Below are positions 7,653 to 14,975 of a stretch of DNA of 64,000 bases, in pieces. A program made the translations under genes and the position numbers. A model generated the notes under the pieces. That model was not told where the DNA came from and did no database searches. It saw only the letters and a list, made by a program, of their open reading frames with translations. The stretch's first letter is position 1. The number at the start of each line of letters is the position of its first letter. The DNA comes from Clostridia bacterium (lineage in GTDB: Bacteria > Bacillota > Clostridia > Christensenellales > Aristaeellaceae), in assembly GCA_017410455.1 (NCBI GenBank), contig JAFQQT010000093.1:1-64000 (forward strand), written 5' to 3'.

Positions 7653-9848
7653 ATGGGACGTACCGTCGTCGTTGCCGAGAAGCCCAGCGTGGGGCGTGAC
7701 ATCGCCCGTGTGCTCAAATGCACCCAGCGCGGCCAGGGCTGCCTGATTGGTCAGGATTACACAGTCACATGGGCGGTGGGGCATCTTGTGACGCTGGTGG
7801 AGCCGGACGAGCTGGATGAGAAGTACAAGCGCTGGCAGTTCGAGACCCTGCCCATCCTCCCGGAGGACATCCCGCTGAAGGTGATCCGGCAGTCTTCGGA
7901 TCAGTACAAGGTCGTCAGGCAGCTCATCAACGCAGCCGAAACCGAGCGCGTCATATGCGCAACCGACGCCGGGCGCGAGGGCGAATTGATCTTCCGCTAC
8001 ATCTACATGAAATCCGGCTGCCGCAAGCCCTTCGATCGCCTGTGGATTTCCTCCATGACGGACGAGGCCATCTCCGAGGGATTCCGCACCATTCAGCCGG
8101 GCGAAAAGTATGACGGCCTCTTCCGCTCTGCTCAGTGCCGTTCCCAGGCGGACTGGCTGGTGGGCATGAATGCCAGCCGCGCCTTCACCCTGCGCTACGA
8201 CACGCTCCTCTCCGTCGGCCGCGTGCAGACGCCCACCCTTGCGCTGCTGGTCAAGCGGCGCAAGGAGATCGAGGAGTTCAAGCCAGAGGAGTTCGCCACC
8301 ATCACCGCCGACTTTGGCGATTACAGGGGCGTCTGGTTCGACGAGAAGCTGAACCCGGACACCCACATCCGCAAAATCGCCGATGCAAAGGCCATTGCCG
8401 AGGGGGTGAAGGGCCGCACAGGCACAGTCCGCACCGCCGAAACCGTGCGGAAGAAGGAGCCGCCGCCCCAGCTGTACGATCTGACGAGCCTGCAGCGGGA
8501 CGCCAACCGCCTGCTGGGCTTCACCGCCGACAAGACGCTCAAGACCGCCCAGAGCCTCTATGAGACCCGCAAGGCCATCACCTACCCCCGCACGGACAGC
8601 CGCTATCTGCCGCCGGATATGGTGCCACGCGTGGTGCAGACGATGAAGCTGCTCCCCGCCGCCTATCAGCCGCTGGTGCCTCCTGCGCTGCCCGGCGGAA
8701 AGCTCCCCGTCAGCAAGCGCACGGTGGACGAAACCAGGGTGACCGACCACCATGCCATCATCCCCACTGCCCAGCGCGTCAATCCGGACAGCTTCTCCCC
8801 GGATGAAAAGCAGCTTTACGATATGATTGCCCGCCGCATGCTGATGGCCTTCTACCCCTTCCACGAGTACGACGCAACGAAGGTGATCACCGTCGTGCCC
8901 GGCAACGCGCGGGAGCACCTCTTCCGCACGACGGGCAAGGTCGTGATCTCAAACGGCTGGCGCGACGTGGCCGAACTGGCCGACCCGCCCAAGGCGAAGA
9001 GCAGCGGCAAGGGCCGCAAGAAGACCGCTGATGAAGAGGAGGCCGCGCTGCCGCCCCTGCAGCCCGGCGACACCCGCGTCGTCAAGGGCGCTGAAGTCAA
9101 GGCGGACAAGACCAAGCCGCCCGCCCATCACAACGACGCCACCCTCCTGGCTGCCATGGAGCATGCCGGCCGCGAGATCGAGGACGAGGAACTGGCGCGG
9201 CAAATGAAGGGCATGGGCATCGGCACCCCCGCCACCCGCGCCGCCATCATCGAGCGACTGATCCAGGTCGGCTATGCGTTGCGCAAGGGCAAGCAGCTGA
9301 TTGCCACCGACAAGGGCGTACAGCTGATTGCCATCATGCCCCAGGAGATCGCATCGCCGGAGATGACCGGCCGCTGGGAGCTGGCCCTGGAGCAGATCAC
9401 CGACGGCAATCAGGATGCGGAGAAGTTCATGGACTCCATCCGGAAATTCTCGACCTTCCTGGTGAACTACGCCCGCAATAACCGCGCCGATGTGGCGTTC
9501 CCCGACGATGATCGCCGCCGCAAGCGCCGCCAGACCCTGGTGGCCAGGGGCACGCCCGTGGAGGGCTGCCTCTGCCCGGTGTGCCACAAGGGCGCGGTAT
9601 TGGAGAACCCGCGCACATTCTTCTGCGCAGACGCGGCCGAGGGCTGCCGCTTCACCCTCTGGAAGGACTGCCTTACCAAGGGCGGCGGACCGGAGCTGAA
9701 CGCAAAGCTGCTGCAGCTGATCCTCGCAAACCAGGTGGTTCGCGGTTCGACAGGGGTCATCACCATCGACGACAGGCAGATCGCGTTCTTCCCCCACGGC
9801 AGCCAGGTGGCCTGCGCTTACCGCCCGCTGACATATACCAAGAAGTGA
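7653..9848 (+). CDS. topB: DNA topoisomerase III (type IA)
   Basis: This 731-aa type IA topoisomerase relaxes or decatenates DNA through a 5'-phosphotyrosine. The Toprim domain begins VVVAEKPSVGRDIARVL and carries DAGREGELIFR. The active-site Tyr is about residue 311 in TYPRTDSRYL, and GIGTPATRAAIIERL follows in the core. The C-terminus holds a zinc-ribbon-like module (CPVC...FFC). The start at 7653 is set by AGGAAGGAGG 7 nt upstream. It is apparently monocistronic and unlinked to mobile genes, so it is probably the chromosomal copy. Confidence 0.93.
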   Translation: MGRTVVVAEKPSVGRDIARVLKCTQRGQGCLIGQDYTVTWAVGHLVTLVEPDELDEKYKRWQFETLPILPEDIPLKVIRQSSDQYKVVRQLINAAETERVICATDAGREGELIFRYIYMKSGCRKPFDRLWISSMTDEAISEGFRTIQPGEKYDGLFRSAQCRSQADWLVGMNASRAFTLRYDTLLSVGRVQTPTLALLVKRRKEIEEFKPEEFATITADFGDYRGVWFDEKLNPDTHIRKIADAKAIAEGVKGRTGTVRTAETVRKKEPPPQLYDLTSLQRDANRLLGFTADKTLKTAQSLYETRKAITYPRTDSRYLPPDMVPRVVQTMKLLPAAYQPLVPPALPGGKLPVSKRTVDETRVTDHHAIIPTAQRVNPDSFSPDEKQLYDMIARRMLMAFYPFHEYDATKVITVVPGNAREHLFRTTGKVVISNGWRDVAELADPPKAKSSGKGRKKTADEEEAALPPLQPGDTRVVKGAEVKADKTKPPAHHNDATLLAAMEHAGREIEDEELARQMKGMGIGTPATRAAIIERLIQVGYALRKGKQLIATDKGVQLIAIMPQEIASPEMTGRWELALEQITDGNQDAEKFMDSIRKFSTFLVNYARNNRADVAFPDDDRRRKRRQTLVARGTPVEGCLCPVCHKGAVLENPRTFFCADAAEGCRFTLWKDCLTKGGGPELNAKLLQLILANQVVRGSTGVITIDDRQIAFFPHGSQVACAYRPLTYTKK

Positions 9849-9849
9849 C

Positions 9850-9878
9850 TTGCCTTTTCCGCCCGAATGGGCTACAAT
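9850..9878 (+). promoter_or_regulatory. Promoter of pepF
   Basis: TTGCCT (9850-9855) and TACAAT (9873-9878) have a 17-bp spacer. The pepF ATG lies about 40 nt downstream. Confidence 0.7.
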
Positions 9879-9923
9879 GAACACAGAACAACATCCGCCC
9901 CGAGCGGAAGAAAGAGGACAAAT

Positions 9924-11711
9924 ATGGCTGATATCCGCCGCCGCGAGGAAATCGCGCCCGAATACAAGTGGGATCTGACCCACATCTACGCTGACGACGC
10001 CGCCTGGGAAGCCGCGCTGACCGCCATTCAGGCTGACGTGGAAGCCTTCGCCGCCTGGGAGGGCAAGGTTGCTCAGGACCCCCGCGCCGCCATCCGCGCC
10101 TACTTTGAGCTGGACGAGAAGATGAGCCCCGTCTTCTCCTACGCCTTCCTGCGCAAGGAGACCGACAACGGCGATCCCGTCGCCCAGACCCTCAAGGGCC
10201 GCATGATGCAGACCGCCGTGAAGGTGCAGACCGCTCTGTCCTTCTTCCAGCCCGAGCTCCTGGAGATGTCCGACGAAGCTCTGGAGGCCCTGGCTTCTGA
10301 CCCCGACATGGCGGATTACGACGTGTTCATCCGCGACCTGATCCGCGAAAAGAGCCACGCGCTGCCCAAGGATCAGGAGCGCCTCATCGCCATGATGGGC
10401 CAGCTGCAGCAGGCCCCGCAGAACATCTTCTCCATGCTGACGGACGTGGACATGAAGTTCCCGGACGTCATTATGCCCGACGGCACCGTCCGCACCCTGA
10501 CCGAGGGCACCTACTCCTCCTTTATCCGCCATGAGGAGCAGGACGTGCGCCGCCAGGGCTACGAGGGCATCATGGGCACCTACGGCAAGTATGGCAACAC
10601 CATCGCCGCCACCTACGCCGCCAACGTCGCCAAGGATGTGTTCAACGCCACCTCCCGCAAGTACACCTCCTGCCGCGCCGCGAAGATGGAGCCCCTGCAG
10701 ATCCCCGAGGCCGTGTATGACAACCTCATTGCCGTGGTGCACGAGTTCATCCCGGTTCTCAATGAGTATCTCCAGCTGCGCAAGCAGGTCATGGGTCTTG
10801 ACACGCTGCACATGTATGACCTGTATACGCCCCTGGTGCGCGATTTCAAGATGGAGCTGTCCTACGACAAGGCCTTCGACATGATGCTGGAGGGCCTGAC
10901 CCCCATGGGCGAAGACTACCTGGCCAAGCTCCGCGAAGCCCGCGTGGGCGGCTGGATCGACGTGTACCCCTCCGAGGGCAAGTCCTCCGGCGCCTTCTCC
11001 TCCGGCGGTCTGCGCAATGTGCACCCCTATGTGCTGCTCAACCACAACGACAACCTGAGCGATACCTTCACCATCGCCCATGAGCTGGGTCACTCCATGC
11101 ACTCCTTCTACTCCAACCAGAACCAGCCCGCCCCCAAGAGCGATTACAGTCTCTTCGTGGCGGAGGTCGCCTCCACCTGCAACGAGGCGGTCATGATGCG
11201 CTACCTGCTGGAGCAGTTCAAGGATGACAAGAAGGCCCTGGCCTACCTGCTGAACCACTTCCTGGAGCAGTTCCGCACCACCGTGTTCCGCCAGACGATG
11301 TTTGCCGAGTTCGAGTACATCGCCCACACCATGGCCGAGCAGGGCCAGCCCCTGACCCGCGAGGCGCTGACCAAGGTCTACCACGACCTCAACAAGACCT
11401 ACTACGGCGCGGTCTGCGACGTGGACGAGCTGATCGGCAACGAGTGGCTGCGCATCCCCCACTTCTACCGCAGCTTCTACGTGTATGTGTACGCCACCGG
11501 CCTGTGCGCGGCGGTTTCCCTGTCCGAGCGCATCCTGACCGAGGGCGCACCCGCCGTAGCGGATTACCGCAAGTTCCTCTCCGCCGGCTGCTCCGTGCCG
11601 CCCATCGACGCGCTGAAGCTCGCGGGCATCGACATGTCCCAGCCCGAACCCATCCGCGCCGCCCTGAACGTCTTCAAGGCGACCCTGGAGCAGTTCAAAG
11701 CAACGCTTTGA
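9924..11711 (+). CDS. pepF: Oligoendopeptidase F (M3 family metallopeptidase)
   Basis: This 595-aa cytosolic zinc peptidase cleaves short peptides. The M3 signature is HELGHSMHSF, with His386, Glu387 and His390; a downstream Glu in the AEVASTCNEAVM helix is the third ligand. Length and the N-terminal MADIRRREEIAPEYKWDL match family norms. ATG 9924 has AAAGAGGA 5 nt upstream. Its own promoter lies at 9850-9878. An AT-rich inverted repeat follows the stop codon. Confidence 0.93.
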   Translation: MADIRRREEIAPEYKWDLTHIYADDAAWEAALTAIQADVEAFAAWEGKVAQDPRAAIRAYFELDEKMSPVFSYAFLRKETDNGDPVAQTLKGRMMQTAVKVQTALSFFQPELLEMSDEALEALASDPDMADYDVFIRDLIREKSHALPKDQERLIAMMGQLQQAPQNIFSMLTDVDMKFPDVIMPDGTVRTLTEGTYSSFIRHEEQDVRRQGYEGIMGTYGKYGNTIAATYAANVAKDVFNATSRKYTSCRAAKMEPLQIPEAVYDNLIAVVHEFIPVLNEYLQLRKQVMGLDTLHMYDLYTPLVRDFKMELSYDKAFDMMLEGLTPMGEDYLAKLREARVGGWIDVYPSEGKSSGAFSSGGLRNVHPYVLLNHNDNLSDTFTIAHELGHSMHSFYSNQNQPAPKSDYSLFVAEVASTCNEAVMMRYLLEQFKDDKKALAYLLNHFLEQFRTTVFRQTMFAEFEYIAHTMAEQGQPLTREALTKVYHDLNKTYYGAVCDVDELIGNEWLRIPHFYRSFYVYVYATGLCAAVSLSERILTEGAPAVADYRKFLSAGCSVPPIDALKLAGIDMSQPEPIRAALNVFKATLEQFKATL

Positions 11712-11738
11712 TTTGCTCAATGATGAATTAAGAATGAT

Positions 11739-11807
11739 GAATTATGAATTGAGAAACTGTACGATGCTCACACAGTATTCAGTTGCCAAATTCCTAATTC
11801 ATAATTC
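11739..11807. repeat. AT-rich inverted repeat between pepF and trmH
   Basis: GAATTATGAATT (11739-11750) and its exact complement AATTCATAATTC (11796-11807) flank a 45-nt loop. Degenerate GATGAATTA and CCTGATT units surround them. The base composition contrasts sharply with the neighbouring genes. It may form a cruciform or hairpin but lacks a T-run. Confidence 0.6.
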
Positions 11808-11844
11808 CTGATTCCTGATTCAAAATCCCCTCCGGAGGTGCAAA

Positions 11845-12702
11845 ATGCCTCAGCTCCGCCCCATCCGCAGCCGGAACGACATGTTCCAGCTGTACGAAAC
11901 TCTGCGCCGCAACCGCGAGAAGCGCACCCACATGAAGCTGTACTTCCTTGAGGGCGTGCACCCAGTGGAGCAGGCCATCGCCGCCGGGGAGCGCTTCGAG
12001 TCCATCGCCTACGCGGAGGACAAGCGCCTCTCCGGCTGGGCGGAGGACAAGCGCCTCTCCGGCTGGGCGGAGGACATGCTGCGCAAGGCGAACCCCGCCG
12101 TGCTGCACCCCATGCCCGCCGCCCTCCTGGCTGAGCTCAGCGACCGGGAGAACCCCTGCGAGCTGGTTTGCATCCTGCACCAGCGCACGGACGCAGAAAG
12201 CCGCATCCGCCAGGCGGTGCAGGCCAGCAAGTCTCCCCTGCTGGTGCTGTGCGACCGGCCCACATCCCCCGGCAACCTGGGCACCATCATCCGCTCGGCG
12301 GATGCCTTCGGGGCCTGCGCGGTGCTGTTGACCGGTCATGCGGCGGATCACTACGACACCCAGTGCATCCGCGCCAGCATCGGCACGGTGTTCCATCTGC
12401 CCGTCCTACCCCTGAACAGCTGCGAAACGGCGGTGGATCTCATCCGCAGCCTGGGCGATTTCCAGATTGCCGGCACCAGCGCCAAGGGCACCATGTGCTT
12501 CCACGAGGCGGACTTCGCAAAGCCCACGGTGCTCATTGTCGGCAACGAAACCTTCGGCATGTCGAAGGCCTGGAAGGAAGCCTGCGACCTGCTGCTGCGC
12601 ATCCCCATCTACGGCGCAGCTAGCAGCCTCAACGTGGGCTGTGCCGCCAGCATCTGCCTGTACGAAATCGCCCGTCAGCGGGATTTCGACGGCCACCGAT
12701 AA
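11845..12702 (+). CDS. TrmH/SpoU-family RNA 2'-O-methyltransferase with internal 9-residue duplication
   Basis: This 285-aa SPOUT methyltransferase uses SAM to methylate ribose in tRNA or rRNA. The knot-fold motifs are SPGNLGTIIRSADAFGA (about 143-159), LIVGNETFGMS (about 230) and AASSLNVGCAASICLYEIAR at the C-terminus. The N-terminal substrate-binding part contains AEDKRLSGW twice in tandem, then a third partial AED. The duplication is exact at DNA level and stays in frame. It should lie before the catalytic domain, so activity is probably retained. GGAGGTG precedes the ATG by 4 nt. Confidence 0.85.
   Translation: MPQLRPIRSRNDMFQLYETLRRNREKRTHMKLYFLEGVHPVEQAIAAGERFESIAYAEDKRLSGWAEDKRLSGWAEDMLRKANPAVLHPMPAALLAELSDRENPCELVCILHQRTDAESRIRQAVQASKSPLLVLCDRPTSPGNLGTIIRSADAFGACAVLLTGHAADHYDTQCIRASIGTVFHLPVLPLNSCETAVDLIRSLGDFQIAGTSAKGTMCFHEADFAKPTVLIVGNETFGMSKAWKEACDLLLRIPIYGAASSLNVGCAASICLYEIARQRDFDGHR
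12013..12076 (+). repeat. 27-bp exact tandem duplication inside the TrmH-family gene
   Basis: The unit at 12013-12039 is repeated without change at 12040-12066, and its first 10 bases recur at 12067-12076. The unit encodes nine residues (AEDKRLSGW). The lack of divergence suggests a recent slippage event. Confidence 0.95.
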
Positions 12703-12726
12703 TTCAGCATCACCAGTCAAGTTCGG

Positions 12727-12740
12727 AATTCCGCATTCCG
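12727..12740. repeat. Short intergenic repeat AATTCCGCATTCCG, copy 1
   Basis: These 14 bases occur again at 38125-38138, also directly between a stop codon region and the next gene. Palindromic flanks such as TTCGGAATTCC and ATTCCGAATT surround both. It may be a degenerate intergenic repeat family. Confidence 0.5.
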
Positions 12741-12770
12741 AATTTACGAAACAGACGGAGGTAATTTCCC

Positions 12771-13112
12771 ATGATGAACGGTTACAACAAAGACGAGGCG
12801 CTGGCATTCATCGTCAGGCGCATCAGCGAGAAGGACCACAAGGAGCTGGTTGGCCTGATCCCCCAGCTGATCTCCCAGGCCATCGACGCGGACATGGACT
12901 TCATGCACAAGTCCGGCGTGCTGGACGCGGAGGGCAACGCGGGCGACGATTACTACGAGGACGACGACGCCTTCGAGTACATCGTCGAAGCGCTGGTGGC
13001 TGCCAACAGCCTGACCCCCGAGCAGGCCGTGAAGGTCGCCGCGCTGGTGGATGACTACATGGATCACCAGCAGGCGTATCTGGAAGACAAGGGCCTGTGT
13101 GACTGGGAGTAA
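12771..13112 (+). CDS. Small acidic protein of unknown function
   Basis: This 113-aa soluble acidic protein has predicted helices and a very acidic centre (GDDYYEDDDAFEY, about residues 62-74). There is no signal peptide and I recognise no family. A good ribosome binding site (GGAGGT, 8 nt before ATG 12771) and a strong terminator make it a real gene. ATG 12774 is an equally good start. It may be co-transcribed with the TrmH gene. Confidence 0.65.
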   Translation: MMNGYNKDEALAFIVRRISEKDHKELVGLIPQLISQAIDADMDFMHKSGVLDAEGNAGDDYYEDDDAFEYIVEALVAANSLTPEQAVKVAALVDDYMDHQQAYLEDKGLCDWE

Positions 13113-13125
13113 CTTTTCGCAAAAC

Positions 13126-13164
13126 AACGGCGCACCTGCATTGCACAGGAGCGCCGTTTCATTT
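13126..13164. terminator. Bidirectional terminator after the acidic protein gene
   Basis: AACGGCGC (13126-13133) pairs with GCGCCGTT (13151-13158), and an inner CCTG/CAGG stem extends it. T-rich tails lie on both sides, serving convergent genes. Confidence 0.85.
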
Positions 13165-13167
13165 TGC

Positions 13168-13797
13168 TCATACATCATCCATCGGTTCGGCATCAACGTT
13201 CGCGCGATCCATCTCGCCGCTCTGCTTGGCTTCCTTGAAGCCGCGCCGTGCTTCCGCCATGGCCTTCTTCATGTCTGTGGAGGCTGCCGCCGCTGCGGCC
13301 GCTGCCTTCACCGCTTCATCATCGACATGATCAATGCTCCCGTTGCCGCCCATCAGCATATCCAGCATCTTGACATAGATGAGTGCCGAAATGTAGACAA
13401 ATGCGAAGTTCGAGATGGCCGAAATCGCGGAGGCGCCCAGGCTGCCCAGACCCGGGAACAGGCTCAGTGCCGTCACGCCCACGATGGAAACCGCCAGATA
13501 GGATGCAACCTCAGCCGCAACAACCGATGCGACAGCGCGGATCAGGCCCTTGCTCAGCTTGACGCCCAGCGCCTTGCCAAGGCGGACATACAGCGAAATC
13601 ACAAAGGCGGTTCCCACGCCGGACACGATCGCGCCTGCTGCCCCGGGTACCCAGCCGGAAGCCATGGCAGCCACCGCAGCCGCGCAGGCATGCTTTGTCA
13701 CCATGTTCAGCAGGTCCTGAACGTTTACATCCTGCCCCGTTTCTTCCAGCTTGTCAGCCAGCGCTTTCAGGGCAGCTTCCAGCAGCTGTTCTCCCAT
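13168..13797 (-). CDS. DUF697-like membrane-associated protein
   Basis: This 209-aa protein has a long hydrophobic, Gly/Ala-rich middle (about residues 38-150) with PGAAGAIVSGVGTAFVISLYVRLGKALGV and a late FPGLGSLGASAISAIS. The layout resembles DUF697 domains of YcjF and GTPase-associated proteins. An alanine run and a charged C-terminal tail follow. The start at 13797 is set by GGAGG 9 nt upstream; longer in-frame extensions lack such a site. The function is unknown. Confidence 0.6.
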   Translation of the reverse strand: MGEQLLEAALKALADKLEETGQDVNVQDLLNMVTKHACAAAVAAMASGWVPGAAGAIVSGVGTAFVISLYVRLGKALGVKLSKGLIRAVASVVAAEVASYLAVSIVGVTALSLFPGLGSLGASAISAISNFAFVYISALIYVKMLDMLMGGNGSIDHVDDEAVKAAAAAAAASTDMKKAMAEARRGFKEAKQSGEMDRANVDAEPMDDV

Positions 13798-13852
13798 ATC
13801 AGCGATTCCTCCTTGCGTATTGCAGCAAACGTATCTGCGTGCTATTGAAGCT

Positions 13853-13881
13853 ATCATATCACATCCCGCCGAATTAGTCAA
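13853..13881 (-). promoter_or_regulatory. Promoter of the DUF697-like gene
   Basis: TTGACT (13876-13881) and TATGAT (13853-13858) on the minus strand have a 17-bp spacer, about 55 nt before the start codon. Confidence 0.7.
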
Positions 13882-13896
13882 TCTCTGTATACAAAG

Positions 13897-13937
13897 CAGC
13901 CCCCCTGCCGTCGCCAGCAGAGGGGCTGTTTCTATTT
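13897..13937. terminator. Hairpin terminator after the AT-rich secreted protein gene
   Basis: CAGCCCC (13897-13903) pairs with GGGGCTG (13922-13928), with an inner TGC/GCA extension. The T-rich tail is best on the plus side (TTTCTATTT). On the minus strand it is only CTTTGT. Confidence 0.5.
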
Positions 13938-13955
13938 GGGTGCATCGCTTTTCCA

Positions 13956-14546
13956 TTATTCGATTGTAATCGGGAACAGTCTTTCGACAATTTCAAAAAT
14001 CGATGTATCAGTAACATGAGAAACAAGATCGTACTGGTAAATTACCCTTGCTGCTTCAACAAACTCAGCAATATCTTCAGGTGAAGGTTCCAATGTGATA
14101 CTCCCCGTCGAAAAGGAAAGCTTGAATGCCAGTTCTTTTGCTTCGGAAATCATGCGAAGTGCTTCTACTGATACCGGCGTTACAACAGTTGCAGATGATG
14201 TATCATTATCCATAAGTGTACAAGTGATCAAGGTGTCGTCCGCGAGAATCATTAATTCTTTTACAACATATAGCGTGTCTTTGTTGTACTCGTCTCGAAT
14301 CCATGCATAAAACATGACAGCATCGACACCAGACGTATCGCCTGCAGTCTCCACGCCAATTACAACGGTTGCGTCAGCATACTCTTTTACGTACGCACCA
14401 TGGTAGGTCCACTTCTTCTCAAACTTATCGTAAGAGTAATTTTCGAAATCGGATAAAACCTTATAGTCGAATGGCTCAGATTCCGCAAAGCAGATTGAAC
14501 AACAAAGGCCCATCAAAATCAGTACAGCAGTAATGACCTTCTTCAT
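13956..14546 (-). CDS. AT-rich small secreted protein of unknown function
   Basis: This 196-aa protein starts with a signal peptide (MKKVITAVLILMGLCCSICFAES); cleavage after CFA is likely. A lipoprotein is less likely, because no clean lipobox is present. The mature part is rich in Asp, Thr, Val and Tyr and looks beta-rich. No family is recognised. Its codons are visibly AT-richer than those of all neighbours, suggesting recent acquisition. It has GGAGG before the ATG and a perfect promoter, and is divergent from an XRE regulator. Confidence 0.65.
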   Translation of the reverse strand: MKKVITAVLILMGLCCSICFAESEPFDYKVLSDFENYSYDKFEKKWTYHGAYVKEYADATVVIGVETAGDTSGVDAVMFYAWIRDEYNKDTLYVVKELMILADDTLITCTLMDNDTSSATVVTPVSVEALRMISEAKELAFKLSFSTGSITLEPSPEDIAEFVEAARVIYQYDLVSHVTDTSIFEIVERLFPITIE

Positions 14547-14587
14547 TTTTATTCCTCCTATTCATGCCGAAGCAATTTGCTAAATCA

Positions 14588-14616
14588 ATTATAGTCGATT
14601 TTCGCTTATTTGTCAA
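14588..14616 (-). promoter_or_regulatory. Consensus promoter of the AT-rich secreted protein gene
   Basis: TTGACA (14611-14616) and TATAAT (14588-14593) on the minus strand have a 17-bp spacer. The inverted repeat at 14604-14621 covers the -35 box. Confidence 0.8.
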
Positions 14617-14621
14617 TAAGC
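14604..14621. promoter_or_regulatory. Candidate operator for the XRE regulator
   Basis: GCTTATT (14604-14610) and AATAAGC (14615-14621) form a perfect inverted repeat with a 4-nt centre. It overlaps the -35 box of the secreted protein gene and sits 40 bp before the XRE start codon. Binding by the adjacent XRE protein is inferred from position only. Confidence 0.45.
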
Positions 14622-14660
14622 CATTTCAGCTTAAATTAAAATGAATGCGGAGGTGAATAT

Positions 14661-14888
14661 ATGCGCGACATCATTCCCTACCCCCGCATCCGCGATCTGC
14701 GCGAAGACCATGATTTGAAGCAAGCTGCGTTGGCAGCACGCTTGGGCGTTTCACAGACCACCTACAGCAAATATGAGATAGGAACCTCTGAAATTCCCCT
14801 CCCGATCCTGATTCGGCTAGCCCGCCTCTACAACACCTCCATCGACTACCTCCTTGGCGAAACGAACAACCCAAAGCGATATGACTGA
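14661..14888 (+). CDS. XRE-family HTH transcriptional regulator
   Basis: This 75-aa protein is essentially a single HTH_3 (Cro/CI-type) domain. It includes IRDLREDHDLKQAALAARLGVSQTTYSKYEIG, with the recognition helix near SQTTYSKYE, followed by the usual PLPILIRLARLYNTSIDYLLG. There is no effector domain. A GGAGGTG site lies just upstream. It is divergent from the AT-rich secreted protein gene and may repress it and itself through the palindrome between them. Confidence 0.88.
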   Translation: MRDIIPYPRIRDLREDHDLKQAALAARLGVSQTTYSKYEIGTSEIPLPILIRLARLYNTSIDYLLGETNNPKRYD

Positions 14889-14889
14889 C

Positions 14890-14926
14890 GGCCTGTCCCG
14901 ATTGTGTGGGACAGGCCCTTTTGTTG
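14890..14926 (+). terminator. Terminator of the XRE gene
   Basis: GGCCTGTCCC (14890-14899) pairs perfectly with GGGACAGGCC (14908-14917), followed by CTTTTGTTG. Confidence 0.9.
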
Positions 14927-14930
14927 TGAA

Positions 14931-14963
14931 CGCAAAACGCCCCCGCTGCTTCCAGCAGGGGCG
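14931..14963 (-). terminator. Terminator of the oad operon
   Basis: On the minus strand a CGCCCCTGCTG arm pairs with CAGCGGGGGCG around a short GAAG loop, followed by TTTTGCG. It lies 12 bp after the oadA stop. Confidence 0.85.
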
Positions 14964-14975
14964 CAGATGATTCAA

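Noticed and set aside
8949..11720. Open frame of about 920 codons on the minus strand opposite topB and pepF
   Set aside because: Low-complexity antisense frame without a start signal. pepF and topB motifs are on the plus strand.
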